This document shows, in pieces, positions 7,477 through 15,049 of a stretch of 36,427 bases of DNA. Numbering within the stretch: the stretch's first letter is position 1; every line of letters begins with the position of its first letter. The translations under genes were made by a program, and so were the position numbers. Below the pieces are notes generated by a model. That model had not been told where the DNA came from and did no database searches. It worked only from the letters and a program-made list of their open reading frames with translations. The DNA is from Ureibacillus endophyticus (GTDB lineage Bacteria > Bacillota > Bacilli > Bacillales_A > Planococcaceae), in assembly GCF_003628435.1 (NCBI RefSeq), contig NZ_RBZN01000032.1, positions 1-36,427 on the forward strand, given 5' to 3'.

Positions 7477-7512
7477 CTCTATAAAAAGATTAATAGTAAA
7501 GGGGAATGTAAA

Positions 7513-8637
7513 ATGGCAGAAGTAAGTCAAGAAGTTAAAGAGTTTATGAAAAGTACAATTGTAACCGATTTCACGAAAGATATTCAGCAGTATAATCTTG
7601 GTCCACTTTGGGAAGCAATTCCAGAAATTATGAACCATACGCCAAAACCACAAGCTCAAGCTTATCTTTGGAGCGATGAGTTAATTAAAAAGAAAATGGC
7701 AGAAGCTGCGCAAATTTTCACACCTGAACGTGGTGGAGAACGCCGCGCTATTTACTTCCAAAACCCTGGTTTAACTTACCGTCAACCTTGGGGCTGGGCT
7801 TCAACTACTCAAACAATTTATGCTGCAGTTCAAATGTTATTACCTGGTGAAAAAGCACCTTCTCACCGTCACTCTCAAAATGCAATGCGATTCATTTCTG
7901 AAGGTAGCGGTGCTTATACAATCGTTCAAGGTCAACGTATTTTCATGGAAGAAGGCGACTTCTTAATTACTCCTAAAGGGTTATGGCATGGTCATGAGCA
8001 TTTAGGAACAGAGCCAATGATTTGGATGGATGCTTTAGATATCCCAACTGTTTATGCAATAGGTGGTACATTCTTCGATCCATACGAAGGCGGTTTAGAA
8101 CAGCCAAACATTCCAGATAACTTTACAGAAAAACGTTACCGTGGTGGTATGGTTCGTCCATTAGGAGATGACAAGTATACTGTTGCTCCACTTGCAAACT
8201 ATAAATGGGATCGTACAGTAGAAGGTATTAAAGGTTTAATGGAATTCGATCCAAACCCACACCATGGTTTTACAGTTGAATATATCAACCCATCTACTGG
8301 TAAATCAGCGAACCCTACATTAGGAACTCGTATGCAACATTTACCGAAAGATTTCCATACAAAGGCATTACGTCATACACACTCTACTGTTTACCAAGTA
8401 CACCAAGGTTCAGGTTATACAGTAATTAACGGTGTTCGCTTCGATTGGAAAAAAGGCGATTACTTCGTAGTTCCAAACTGGGCTTGGTATGAGCACGTAG
8501 CAAGCGAAGATTCTTACCTATTCTCTGTAAACGACCTACCAATCATGGATCGTTTCGACTTAGAACAAGAACAATTCTTAGAAGAAAACAACGGTCACCA
8601 AAAAATCACAGGCGAATTCAAAGCAGACTTCCGCTAA
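7513..8637 (+). CDS. Gentisate 1,2-dioxygenase
   Basis: This 374-residue bicupin matches gentisate 1,2-dioxygenase in length and layout. The N-terminal cupin carries the Fe(II) ligands H118 and H120 (SHRHSQN) and H159 (LWHGHEH), at almost the numbering I recall for characterised enzymes. The C-terminal cupin keeps H288, H290 and H328. The enzyme opens gentisate between carbons 1 and 2, giving maleylpyruvate. The ATG at 7513 follows AAAGGGG by 8 nt; the longer frame beginning at 7444 runs through the intercistronic hairpin and lacks a ribosome binding site. It is second in the operon after the hydrolase. The stop codon directly abuts a palindromic repeat array. Confidence 0.93.
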   Translation: MAEVSQEVKEFMKSTIVTDFTKDIQQYNLGPLWEAIPEIMNHTPKPQAQAYLWSDELIKKKMAEAAQIFTPERGGERRAIYFQNPGLTYRQPWGWASTTQTIYAAVQMLLPGEKAPSHRHSQNAMRFISEGSGAYTIVQGQRIFMEEGDFLITPKGLWHGHEHLGTEPMIWMDALDIPTVYAIGGTFFDPYEGGLEQPNIPDNFTEKRYRGGMVRPLGDDKYTVAPLANYKWDRTVEGIKGLMEFDPNPHHGFTVEYINPSTGKSANPTLGTRMQHLPKDFHTKALRHTHSTVYQVHQGSGYTVINGVRFDWKKGDYFVVPNWAWYEHVASEDSYLFSVNDLPIMDRFDLEQEQFLEENNGHQKITGEFKADFR

Positions 8638-8757
8638 GAAAAGCGGAAGCGGCTCGTTCAGCTCTGAAAACAACTGGAAGAATGACAAAAGGGCGCTTTT
8701 TGCCCTTGAAGACGATTCTGAAGTTGTTGAAGAGCTAGCCGCTGCAACTGGACAATT
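8637..8757. repeat. Nested palindromic repeat, copy A
   Basis: This is the first of two complete tandem units (121 bp) after the dioxygenase stop codon. Its first base is the last base of the TAA stop. It folds as a chain of five paired segments, with an AAGGGC/GCCCTT tip around a GCTTTTT loop. It is homologous to the units at 35969-36427. Confidence 0.9.
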
Positions 8758-8879
8758 AGAAAAGCGAAAGCGGCTCGTATAGCTCTGAAAACAACTGGAA
8801 GAATCGACAAAAGGGCGCTTTTTGCCCTTGAAGACGATTCTGAAGTTGTCGAAGAGCTAGCCGCTGTAGCTGGACAATT
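8758..8879. repeat. Nested palindromic repeat, copy B
   Basis: This 122-bp unit directly follows copy A. Paired segments: 8769-8775 with 8859-8865 (AGCGGCT/AGCCGCT), 8781-8785 with 8854-8858, 8791-8796 with 8844-8849 (ACAACT/AGTTGT), 8801-8806 with 8835-8840 (GAATCG/CGATTC) and 8811-8816 with 8824-8829 (AAGGGC/GCCCTT). The first 17 or so bases of a third unit follow (8880-8896) and then homology stops. Confidence 0.9.
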
Positions 8880-8896
8880 AGAAAAGCGGAAGCGCC
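8880..8896. repeat. Truncated third repeat unit
   Basis: AGAAAAGCGGAAGCG repeats the head of copies A and B and then diverges. It is a broken unit at the end of the array. Confidence 0.7.
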
Positions 8897-8908
8897 TCTT
8901 ATTTCATC

Positions 8909-8952
8909 AAAAAAATATTAAACCACCTGGTATTTTTCAGGTGGTTTAATTT
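8909..8952. terminator. Terminator-like hairpin after the repeat array
   Basis: Perfect 13-bp arms at 8917-8929 and 8938-8950 surround an 8-nt loop. The T-run on the plus strand is only three bases, but an A-tract lies on the left. It probably ends the hydrolase-dioxygenase transcript after the repeats. Confidence 0.7.
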
Positions 8953-9280
8953 AGCGTCTATATCCCCTTCCCACGAATTCAGAGTGTTTTATACCAATAT
9001 AAGGATTCAGAACTTCCCCTACTCCACTCTACTAAAAATTATTATTTCATCTATCCATTTATAACAATATAACGTGTAATACTACTTTCTAATAATAAAT
9101 AATAATTTGCCATACTCAATTTATTTCTAATAGAAAAGTCAGAATTTTGATTTCCAAATAAATTGTGTAGAAAAATCAGAGAATTATTGAAGATTTTCTA
9201 AAATAAAGACACTTTTCGCTAATAAATTACATTTTTCTATAAAAAAGTTATGATTCTGATAATTTTTTCTCTTTTGGTAA
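8953..9280. other. AT-rich intergenic stretch, no gene seen
   Basis: I see no plausible reading frame, RNA gene or strong palindrome between the terminator and the TRAP promoter. The sequence is markedly AT-rich just upstream of the -35 box and could act as an UP-element, which is inference. Confidence 0.4.
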
Positions 9281-9309
9281 TTGACACAAACCTTTCATTT
9301 TTATAGTAT
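9281..9309 (+). promoter_or_regulatory. Promoter of the TRAP transporter operon
   Basis: TTGACA (9281-9286) is followed after 17 nt by TAGTAT (9304-9309); an overlapping TATAGT begins at 9302. The start is expected near 9316, giving a leader of about 210 nt before dctP. Confidence 0.6.
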
Positions 9310-9330
9310 AAGTGTAACAAGTTCACTATT
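9308..9330. promoter_or_regulatory. Operator 4 at the TRAP promoter
   Basis: The right arm TTCACTATT (9322-9330) is identical to operator 1. The left arm ATAAGTGTA matches 6 of 9 positions, at the same 5-nt spacing. It overlaps the predicted -10 box and start site. Confidence 0.55.
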
Positions 9331-9352
9331 AAGAGAATTTTAAAGGTTTAAA

Positions 9353-9368
9353 ATGTAAACGTTTTACT
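9353..9368. promoter_or_regulatory. Candidate cre site (CcpA)
   Basis: ATGTAAACGTTTTACT resembles the catabolite-responsive element of Bacillales, with the central AACGTT intact and the last CA of the consensus changed. It lies about 40 nt past the predicted TRAP start, where CcpA would act as a roadblock. Glucose repression of aromatic uptake would fit but is inference. Confidence 0.5.
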
Positions 9369-9433
9369 TAACAACAAGGGGATATCAATTATTTACATTT
9401 ATTCTTATTAATTTTCTATTAATCTCGGTATAT

Positions 9434-9494
9434 AGACTACAAGGGATCAAGTACCTAAATACATAGTTTTGGTTCATGCCTAACCTAGTAGTCT
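9434..9494 (+). promoter_or_regulatory. Stem closing the TRAP leader, possible structured 5' UTR
   Basis: AGACTAC (9434-9440) pairs with GTAGTCT (9488-9494), and the flanking TATATA segments can extend the helix. The enclosed 47 nt hold a small GGTT/AACC hairpin (9471-9474 with 9482-9485). I do not recognise a known riboswitch. It may be an mRNA-stabilising leader or chance. Confidence 0.3.
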
Positions 9495-9529
9495 TTATAT
9501 ATAAAAAGACATAGAGGGGGACTTCGAAA

Positions 9530-10573
9530 GTGAAACTTAAGAAGTATATGTTCATGTTAATTATGGCTGCTCTAGCAGTAGTCCTTGCTGCATGTGGAGG
9601 CGGAGAGGATAAAAGCGAAACGTCAACACCAGCATCTTCTGATGGAGAAGCTACAAGCGGTGAAAGCCGTACATTTAAAATTGCACACGTTGTACAAGAA
9701 TCTCACGTTTGGAATGCTACAGCGATTAAATTCGGTGAAGAATTAGAGAAACTTTCAGACGGACGTTTAAAAGTTCAAATCTTCCCTGCTTCTCAATTAG
9801 GTGCTGAAGCAGATATGGTACAACAAATTGAAACTGGTGCAGTTGATTTTGGTTTCATGACAAATGCATATATGAGTACTCGTGAAGATTCATTAAATGC
9901 TTGGTTCATGCCTTACTTATTCAACAACTTAGAAGAAGCAATTGCAATGCGTGATTCTGAAGAAGCAAAACAAATGTTAGAAACATTAAACTCTCAAGGT
10001 TTATTAGGTCTTGACTTTATGTTTGCTGGTAACCGTCACGTTCTTATGAAAGATGGTTTTGCTGAAAAACCTGAAGATTTAAAAGGTAAAAAAATCCGTA
10101 TCATTGGTAGCCCAGCAATGCAATCTTACTGGGAAAAAGTTGGTGCTGGTCCAACAGCTATGCCTTTATCAGAAGTATATACTTCATTACAAACTGGTGT
10201 AATCGATGGTATTGATATTGACTTAGATGCTTTAGTAACTGAAAAATATTACGAAAATGCTAAATATTTAACTTTAACAAACCAAACAACTTTCCCAACA
10301 GTAATTGTTATGAGCCAAGCTGTTTATGATCAATTACCTGCTGAAGACCAAGATATCGTAAAACAAGCAATGAAAACTGCGGTTGATTGGGGAATTCAAG
10401 AAGCAATTACACGCGAACAAGCAAACTTAGAAACACTTAAAGAAGCTGGGGTTGAAGTATTAGAAACAGTTGATACTGCTCCATTCCAAGCTGTATCTGA
10501 TGAAGTGAAAAAAGAATTCTCAGAGAAATCTGAAATCGTAAAATCATTTATCGAAACAGTTGAAAGTAAATAA
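9530..10573 (+). CDS. dctP: TRAP transporter solute-binding lipoprotein (DctP family)
   Basis: This 347-residue extracytoplasmic receptor starts at a GTG, with GAGGGGGA about 9 nt upstream. A lipoprotein signal ends at the lipobox LAAC (C22), followed by a Gly- and Ser-rich linker to about residue 46. The binding domain carries the family's carboxylate-binding arginine, R190 in KGKKIRIIGSP, and the segment VYTSLQTGVIDGID (216-229). TRAP receptors of this type bind organic acids. The surrounding pathway and operator 4 suggest an aromatic acid such as 3-hydroxybenzoate or gentisate, which is inference. It heads the operon with dctQ and dctM, separated from them by a hairpin that may favour receptor expression. 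Confidence 0.9.
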   Translation: MKLKKYMFMLIMAALAVVLAACGGGEDKSETSTPASSDGEATSGESRTFKIAHVVQESHVWNATAIKFGEELEKLSDGRLKVQIFPASQLGAEADMVQQIETGAVDFGFMTNAYMSTREDSLNAWFMPYLFNNLEEAIAMRDSEEAKQMLETLNSQGLLGLDFMFAGNRHVLMKDGFAEKPEDLKGKKIRIIGSPAMQSYWEKVGAGPTAMPLSEVYTSLQTGVIDGIDIDLDALVTEKYYENAKYLTLTNQTTFPTVIVMSQAVYDQLPAEDQDIVKQAMKTAVDWGIQEAITREQANLETLKEAGVEVLETVDTAPFQAVSDEVKKEFSEKSEIVKSFIETVESK

Positions 10574-10594
10574 TTAGCTTTCGATCAATTAATA

Positions 10595-10630
10595 AATGGG
10601 ACTTTCTCGATAAATTGAGAAGTCCCGTTT
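10595..10630 (+). terminator. Intercistronic hairpin between dctP and dctQ
   Basis: GGGACTTTCTC (10598-10608) pairs with GAGAAGTCCC (10617-10626) apart from one bulge, and flanking AAAT/GTTT extend it. The T-run is weak. It likely protects or attenuates, leaving more dctP than dctQM message, as is common for binding-protein genes. Confidence 0.55.
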
Positions 10631-10679
10631 ATTCCTTGAAGGAGGGCTTCCCAATATTTAACGATAGAAGGTGTTAATT

Positions 10680-11177
10680 TTGAAAGTTATTAATAAAATA
10701 AGCGACATTGTATTCAGCATAGAAAAAGTATTAGCAATCCTTCTTGCGTCAGTGTTGCTCGTTTCATTAGCTGCTGGGGTTTTATTCCGTACTTTAAAAT
10801 CCCCTTTATTTTGGTCAGATGAATTAGCGATTTTTTGTTTAGTATGGATAACTTTTATCGGTGGTAGCATGGGGCTTAAACAAAATGCTTCTCCTTCAAT
10901 TACAATCGTAACAGACTTACTTCCTAAACAAGCTAAAAAGGTCGTTCTTGCTATTAGTAATTTACTTTTATTAGTATTTGTCGGTTATATATTATATCTG
11001 GCATTTGAATGGATTAACATGCCAAATATTATGATTCAAACTTCTACAGCGATGAATATGCCTAAGTTTTATTTTTACTTAAGTATTCCCGTTAGTTTTG
11101 TTTTCATGGTAATACATGTTTTAAACAACCTTTTACTTTCCTTCAAAACAGTAGATGAGGCAGGTGACCTATCGTGA
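10680..11177 (+). CDS. dctQ: TRAP transporter small permease (DctQ family)
   Basis: This 165-residue protein has four predicted membrane helices (about residues 12-34, 46-64, 84-106 and 125-146), as in DctQ proteins. The segment SPLFWSDELAIFCLVWITFIGG is typical of the family, in which a conserved W-x-(D/E)-E follows the first helix. I chose the TTG at 10680 because AGAAGGTG ends 6 nt before it; the GTG at 10671 lies inside that ribosome binding site. Its last codons overlap the dctM start by 4 nt (GTGA), so translation of the two is coupled. It supports the large permease in Na+-driven uptake. Confidence 0.87.
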   Translation: MKVINKISDIVFSIEKVLAILLASVLLVSLAAGVLFRTLKSPLFWSDELAIFCLVWITFIGGSMGLKQNASPSITIVTDLLPKQAKKVVLAISNLLLLVFVGYILYLAFEWINMPNIMIQTSTAMNMPKFYFYLSIPVSFVFMVIHVLNNLLLSFKTVDEAGDLS

Positions 11178-12442
11178 CAATCGCATTAATTTCATTTGCA
11201 ATATTGCTACTTTTAGGTGTACCCATTGCCTATGTTTTAGGAATGACTACAGTAATTTACATATTTGCTACAGATAATTTAGGACTCGTTTTAACCGTAC
11301 CACAACGTTTATTTTCTGGGATGGAAAACTACGGGTTACTGGCAATTCCCCTTTTCATGTTAGCTGGGGAACTAATGAACTCTGGTGGTATTACAAAACG
11401 TTTAGTAGATGTCGCTAAAAAGTTTATCGGTCACTACCGTGGTGGTTTAGCTTATGTAAACGTTATTGCAAACACAATGTTAGCTGCGATTATTGGTTCT
11501 GCAACAGCCCAAATTGCCATGATGAGTCGTACAATGGTTCCTGAAATGGAGAAAGCAGGATATTCTAAACCTTTTAGTACTGCAACAACTGCTGCTGCTG
11601 GTTTATTAGGTCCAATTATTCCTCCAAGTATGATGTTCATTTTATATGGAGTGGGGTCAGGAGTTTCAATCGGTGATATGTTCATGGCCGGTGTAATTCC
11701 AGGATTATTACTGAGTCTCTCATTCATTATAATCATTGCATTTATCGGAATGAAAGCTCAATGGCCTGTACAGGAGAAAGCATCTGTTAAAGACATGATG
11801 ACTTCCCTTGGTAAAGTATTACCTGCATTATCAGTTCCAGTTATCATTATTGCCGGTATTTTAACTGGTGTATTTACGGCAACAGAATCTGCAGCAATAG
11901 CCTGTGTAGTTGCAATCATTGTTGGTGCATTTGTGTATCGTGAATTAAAACTTTCTTCAATCCCTAATGTATTATCACAAACTGCAATTACAACGGCTGT
12001 TATTACTATTTTAATTGCGATGGCAAATATTTTCGGGTGGATGTTGTCATTCGAACAAGTACCACAACAAATCGCCGCTTGGATGGTAAGTTTATCTGAT
12101 AGTCCAGTAGTGTTCTTATTATTGGTAAACATCTTCTTACTATTAGTTGGTATGTTCATGGATGGAATTGCTGCATTAATTATTTTAATACCAATTTTCA
12201 TGCCATTATTACCAACTTACGGAGTAGATCCTATTCACTTCGGTATTATCATTTGTATTAACTTAACAATTGGTATTTTAACACCACCAGTAGGTTCAGG
12301 ATTATTTATTGCTTCTTCGATTACGAAAGTTTCAATTGGTGATTTAGTAAAATCTTTATGGCCATTCTTAATCGTTGCACTGATTGTTCTATTACTATTA
12401 ACATATGTGCCAGCATTATCATTATGGTTACCAGGATTATAA
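11174..12442 (+). CDS. dctM: TRAP transporter large permease (DctM family)
   Basis: This 422-residue very hydrophobic protein has the DctM/SiaM layout of about twelve helices in two inverted halves. Family marks include PLFMLAGELMNSGGI (57-71), AAAGLLGPIIPPSMMF in the first half and TPPVGSGLFI in the second. It is the Na+/substrate symport channel of the TRAP system. The GTG start overlaps the dctQ stop. There is no fusion with dctQ, unlike some TRAP systems. A strong terminator follows, so the operon is dctPQM only. Confidence 0.93.
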   Translation: MTIALISFAILLLLGVPIAYVLGMTTVIYIFATDNLGLVLTVPQRLFSGMENYGLLAIPLFMLAGELMNSGGITKRLVDVAKKFIGHYRGGLAYVNVIANTMLAAIIGSATAQIAMMSRTMVPEMEKAGYSKPFSTATTAAAGLLGPIIPPSMMFILYGVGSGVSIGDMFMAGVIPGLLLSLSFIIIIAFIGMKAQWPVQEKASVKDMMTSLGKVLPALSVPVIIIAGILTGVFTATESAAIACVVAIIVGAFVYRELKLSSIPNVLSQTAITTAVITILIAMANIFGWMLSFEQVPQQIAAWMVSLSDSPVVFLLLVNIFLLLVGMFMDGIAALIILIPIFMPLLPTYGVDPIHFGIIICINLTIGILTPPVGSGLFIASSITKVSIGDLVKSLWPFLIVALIVLLLLTYVPALSLWLPGL

Positions 12443-12464
12443 AAACATCCCATGTTTAAATAGT

Positions 12465-12502
12465 AAAGCCCATGACATTCAGCTAGAAGTGTCATGGGCT
12501 TT
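12465..12502. terminator. Bidirectional terminator between dctM and kbl
   Basis: AAAGCCCATGACA (12465-12477) pairs perfectly with TGTCATGGGCTTT (12490-12502). It serves the convergent dctM and kbl genes and marks the right edge of the catabolic island. Confidence 0.85.
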
Positions 12503-12513
12503 ATTAATATTTT

Positions 12514-13701
12514 TTAAATAACTCCTAATTCTTTACCGACCTTTTCATAGATAGCTAAAGCGTTGTCTAGCATTTCTTTCGTATGGGATGCTATTGGCAT
12601 GTTACGAACACGTCCAGTTCCCTTAGGTACAGTTGGGAATACGATAGCCTTTGCATATACCCCTTCTTCTACTAAACGGCGAGAAAATGTTTGTGTCAGC
12701 TTTTCATCACCAATAATACATGGCGTAATTGGAGTTTCTGAAGCACCAATATTGAAGCCTAATTTCTTTAACCCAGCCTTTAAGTAATCTCCATTTTCCC
12801 ATAATTTATCGTGTAGCTCCGTAGAGTCCATAATCATTTGTAATGCGCGGGTAATCGCAGCTACATCACCAGGAGTAACAGCAGTTGAGAATAAAAATGG
12901 GCGAGAACGAACTTTTAACCAGTCGATTAAATTTTTCTTTCCAGCAACATATCCACCAACAACGCCAATCGCTTTTGATAGAGTACCAATTTGGAAGTCA
13001 ATTTCTTTCTCTAGTCCAAAGTGTTTTACTGTACCCTTTCCTTTCCCAGTAACACCTGAACCGTGAGCATCATCTACGTAAGTAATTAAATCAAATTCTT
13101 TCGCGATCTCTACGATTTCAGGAAGTTTGGCAATGTCACCATCCATTGAGAAGACGCCATCAGTAATGACCATAATTTTATTGTATAGACCAGACTCTTT
13201 TGCTTCTTTCGCTTTTGCACGTAAGTCTTCCATATCTGAATGGTTGTAAGCAATGATTTTTGCTTTCGATAAACGACAACCATCAATAATAGAGGCATGG
13301 TTTAATTGATCGGAAAGGATTGCATCATTTTTATCCATTACTGCAGAGATTGCTGCCATATTACAGTTAAAACCAGATTGATAAGAAATGGCTGCTTCAG
13401 TTCCTTTAAATTCTGCTAACTTTTCTTCTAATTTTACGTGTAAATCCATCGTACCGTTAATTGTGCGGACTGCCCCTGCCCCTACACCATATCGATCGAT
13501 TGCATCTTTTGCAACTTGTTTCAGTTCTTCATTTGTAGCTAAGCCAAGGTAGTTATTGGATGATAAGTTAATTAGCTGTTTCCCGTTTATTGTAATAACA
13601 GGGCCATTTGCACCCTCTACCGCATCAATCTCGTTGTATAAACCTTGATCACGTAAATTTTGTAAGTTTTCATTTAGGAATGCATCTAATATTTTTGACA
13701 T
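12514..13701 (-). CDS. kbl: Glycine C-acetyltransferase (2-amino-3-ketobutyrate CoA ligase)
   Basis: This 395-residue protein is an alpha-oxoamine synthase. Landmarks are [10 protein letters not shown] (45-54), [11 protein letters not shown] (209-219) and the PLP lysine K243 in GTLSKAIG. The N-terminal region and length match Kbl, which cleaves 2-amino-3-ketobutyrate with CoA to glycine and acetyl-CoA in threonine breakdown. The related BioF has a similar fold, but no bio genes are nearby. The usual partner tdh is not in the window. It is on the minus strand, preceded by a terminator from the gene upstream, so it has its own promoter in 13702-13780. Confidence 0.87.
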   Translation of the reverse strand: MSKILDAFLNENLQNLRDQGLYNEIDAVEGANGPVITINGKQLINLSSNNYLGLATNEELKQVAKDAIDRYGVGAGAVRTINGTMDLHVKLEEKLAEFKGTEAAISYQSGFNCNMAAISAVMDKNDAILSDQLNHASIIDGCRLSKAKIIAYNHSDMEDLRAKAKEAKESGLYNKIMVITDGVFSMDGDIAKLPEIVEIAKEFDLITYVDDAHGSGVTGKGKGTVKHFGLEKEIDFQIGTLSKAIGVVGGYVAGKKNLIDWLKVRSRPFLFSTAVTPGDVAAITRALQMIMDSTELHDKLWENGDYLKAGLKKLGFNIGASETPITPCIIGDEKLTQTFSRRLVEEGVYAKAIVFPTVPKGTGRVRNMPIASHTKEMLDNALAIYEKVGKELGVI

Positions 13702-13780
13702 GAACTCATCTCCCTTTTACATAAGTTAACTAGATTTTAGCATAAATATTTTGTTTAGTTTATCGAACGGTACAAAAATT

Positions 13781-13816
13781 AAAACTCGTAAAAGTTAGGA
13801 TTCTTTTACGAGTTTT
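13781..13816 (-). terminator. Terminator overlapping the 3' end of the YczE-like gene
   Basis: AAAACTCGTAAAAG (13781-13794) pairs perfectly with CTTTTACGAGTTTT (13803-13816). The right arm lies inside the last sense codons of the membrane-protein gene and the stop codon is in the loop. On the minus strand a T-rich run follows. Confidence 0.8.
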
Positions 13817-14463
13817 TCAGAAGAGTCGTTAGACATTAACGTCGCATTTTCTTCTATTGTTATTCTTTTAGCTAAAAGTTTTTCAAAGAATGGAAGTGCA
13901 GGTTGTATAATGTATCCTGTAAATAAGGCAATAATGACAGTACCTACTCCAATTGGGCCACCTAGTAACCAACCTAAAATCGCGACAATTGTTTCAGTTA
14001 AAAAACGTGCCATTCGAATCGAGCCACCAAACTTTTCAACGATAATCATCATAACGGTATCGCGCGGACCCGCACCTAATCTAGGTGAAATGTACATGGC
14101 ACATCCAATAGACATAACAAATAATCCCGTAAGGAAATAAAATATATCTAGTGGTAGACTTTTAGAATTAGGCAAAATCCAAGTAAATAAATCTACGAAA
14201 CTTCCTATTAAAAGCATATTCAACCACGTTGCAATCTTTGGCCATTCTTTTAAATAAAGGGTTGTAATTAATACAATGCATAAACCTGAAATAATTGTCC
14301 AAGAACCTACAGATAAACCAATTTGTTTATACAATCCCACATGTAAAACATCCCAAGGGCTTACCCCTAAAGCTTTTCCTTCAATAATTAGGGAAATTCC
14401 AAGAGACATAATAGCTAGCCCTACAAAATAAAAAAGCCATTTCCATATAAATACTTTTCTCAA
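13795..14463 (-). CDS. YczE/YyaS/YitT-family membrane protein
   Basis: This 222-residue protein has about five to six membrane helices. The N-terminal half has the YczE-type signature GVSPWDVLHVGL (33-44), and a related GAGPRDTVMM lies at about 130-139 in the second half, as expected for an internally repeated family. In Bacillus, YczE affects production of secondary metabolites by an unknown route; I would not transfer that role. The start ATG at 14463 is close to the end of the ebsC gene on the same strand, so the two may be co-transcribed. Confidence 0.75.
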   Translation of the reverse strand: MRKVFIWKWLFYFVGLAIMSLGISLIIEGKALGVSPWDVLHVGLYKQIGLSVGSWTIISGLCIVLITTLYLKEWPKIATWLNMLLIGSFVDLFTWILPNSKSLPLDIFYFLTGLFVMSIGCAMYISPRLGAGPRDTVMMIIVEKFGGSIRMARFLTETIVAILGWLLGGPIGVGTVIIALFTGYIIQPALPFFEKLLAKRITIEENATLMSNDSSEKLVKES

Positions 14464-14482
14464 TTTAAAGCCTACTTTCTAC

Positions 14483-14965
14483 CTATGTTAACTTCGCAAA
14501 TGTCCCCCTTGTTACTTGAATTAACTCCTTAGGTTTTAACTTCATTTGCATACCAATCTTCCCTGCACTGACAAGGATATACTCCAAGCTTTCGGCAGAC
14601 TCATCAATAAATGTAGGATACTGTTTTTTCATTCCAACTGGAGAACAGCCACCCCGAATATAGCCTGTTGTTGCAAGAAGTTCCTTTACATGTAGCATTT
14701 CAATTTTCTTTTCGCCCGCTATTTTAGCGCAAGCTTTTAAGTTCAATTCTTCAGCTACTGGGATTACAAAAACAAAGATTTTTCCTTTACCTGCTGTAGT
14801 AACTAACGTTTTAAAAACATGAGTAACAGGATGCCCCACTTTTTCGGCAACTGTAACGCCATCCAATTGATTATCTTCAATTGTATATTCAATTAAATCA
14901 TATTGTATTTTTTGTTGGTCTAATAATCGGACTGCATTTGTTTTTTGTATTTTTTGTTTACTCAT
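14483..14965 (-). CDS. ybaK: Cys-tRNA(Pro) deacylase, YbaK/EbsC family
   Basis: This 160-residue protein hydrolyses misacylated Cys-tRNA(Pro) in trans to keep proline codons accurate. Family marks are the HVFKTLV segment with the catalytic lysine (K52) and GGCSPVGMKK (105-114). I chose the ATG at 14965 because GGAAGTG is about 8 nt upstream; the frame stays open further upstream to 15040, but that extension does not resemble the family. It lies upstream of the YczE-like gene with a 19-nt gap, suggesting a two-gene operon. Confidence 0.9.
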   Translation of the reverse strand: MSKQKIQKTNAVRLLDQQKIQYDLIEYTIEDNQLDGVTVAEKVGHPVTHVFKTLVTTAGKGKIFVFVIPVAEELNLKACAKIAGEKKIEMLHVKELLATTGYIRGGCSPVGMKKQYPTFIDESAESLEYILVSAGKIGMQMKLKPKELIQVTRGTFAKLT

Positions 14966-15009
14966 TAAAATCACTTCCACTTTCATTATATCATAGTAAA
15001 CCTGTAAGA

Positions 15010-15045
15010 TTTTTAAAATTAAAACTCCTTGTTGGAACAAGGAGT
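15010..15045 (-). terminator. Terminator after the unknown gene
   Basis: ACTCCTTGTT (15024-15033) pairs with AACAAGGAGT (15036-15045). On the minus strand it follows the stop codon at 15050 by 4 nt and leads into a T-rich stretch. Confidence 0.7.
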
Positions 15046-15049
15046 CATT

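Noticed and set aside
9434-9494. Known riboswitch class in the TRAP leader
   Set aside because: I could not match the paired segments to any class I know, so only a generic structured leader is reported.
12514-13701. BioF (8-amino-7-oxononanoate synthase) instead of Kbl
   Set aside because: Length and N-terminal region fit Kbl better, and no biotin genes are nearby.
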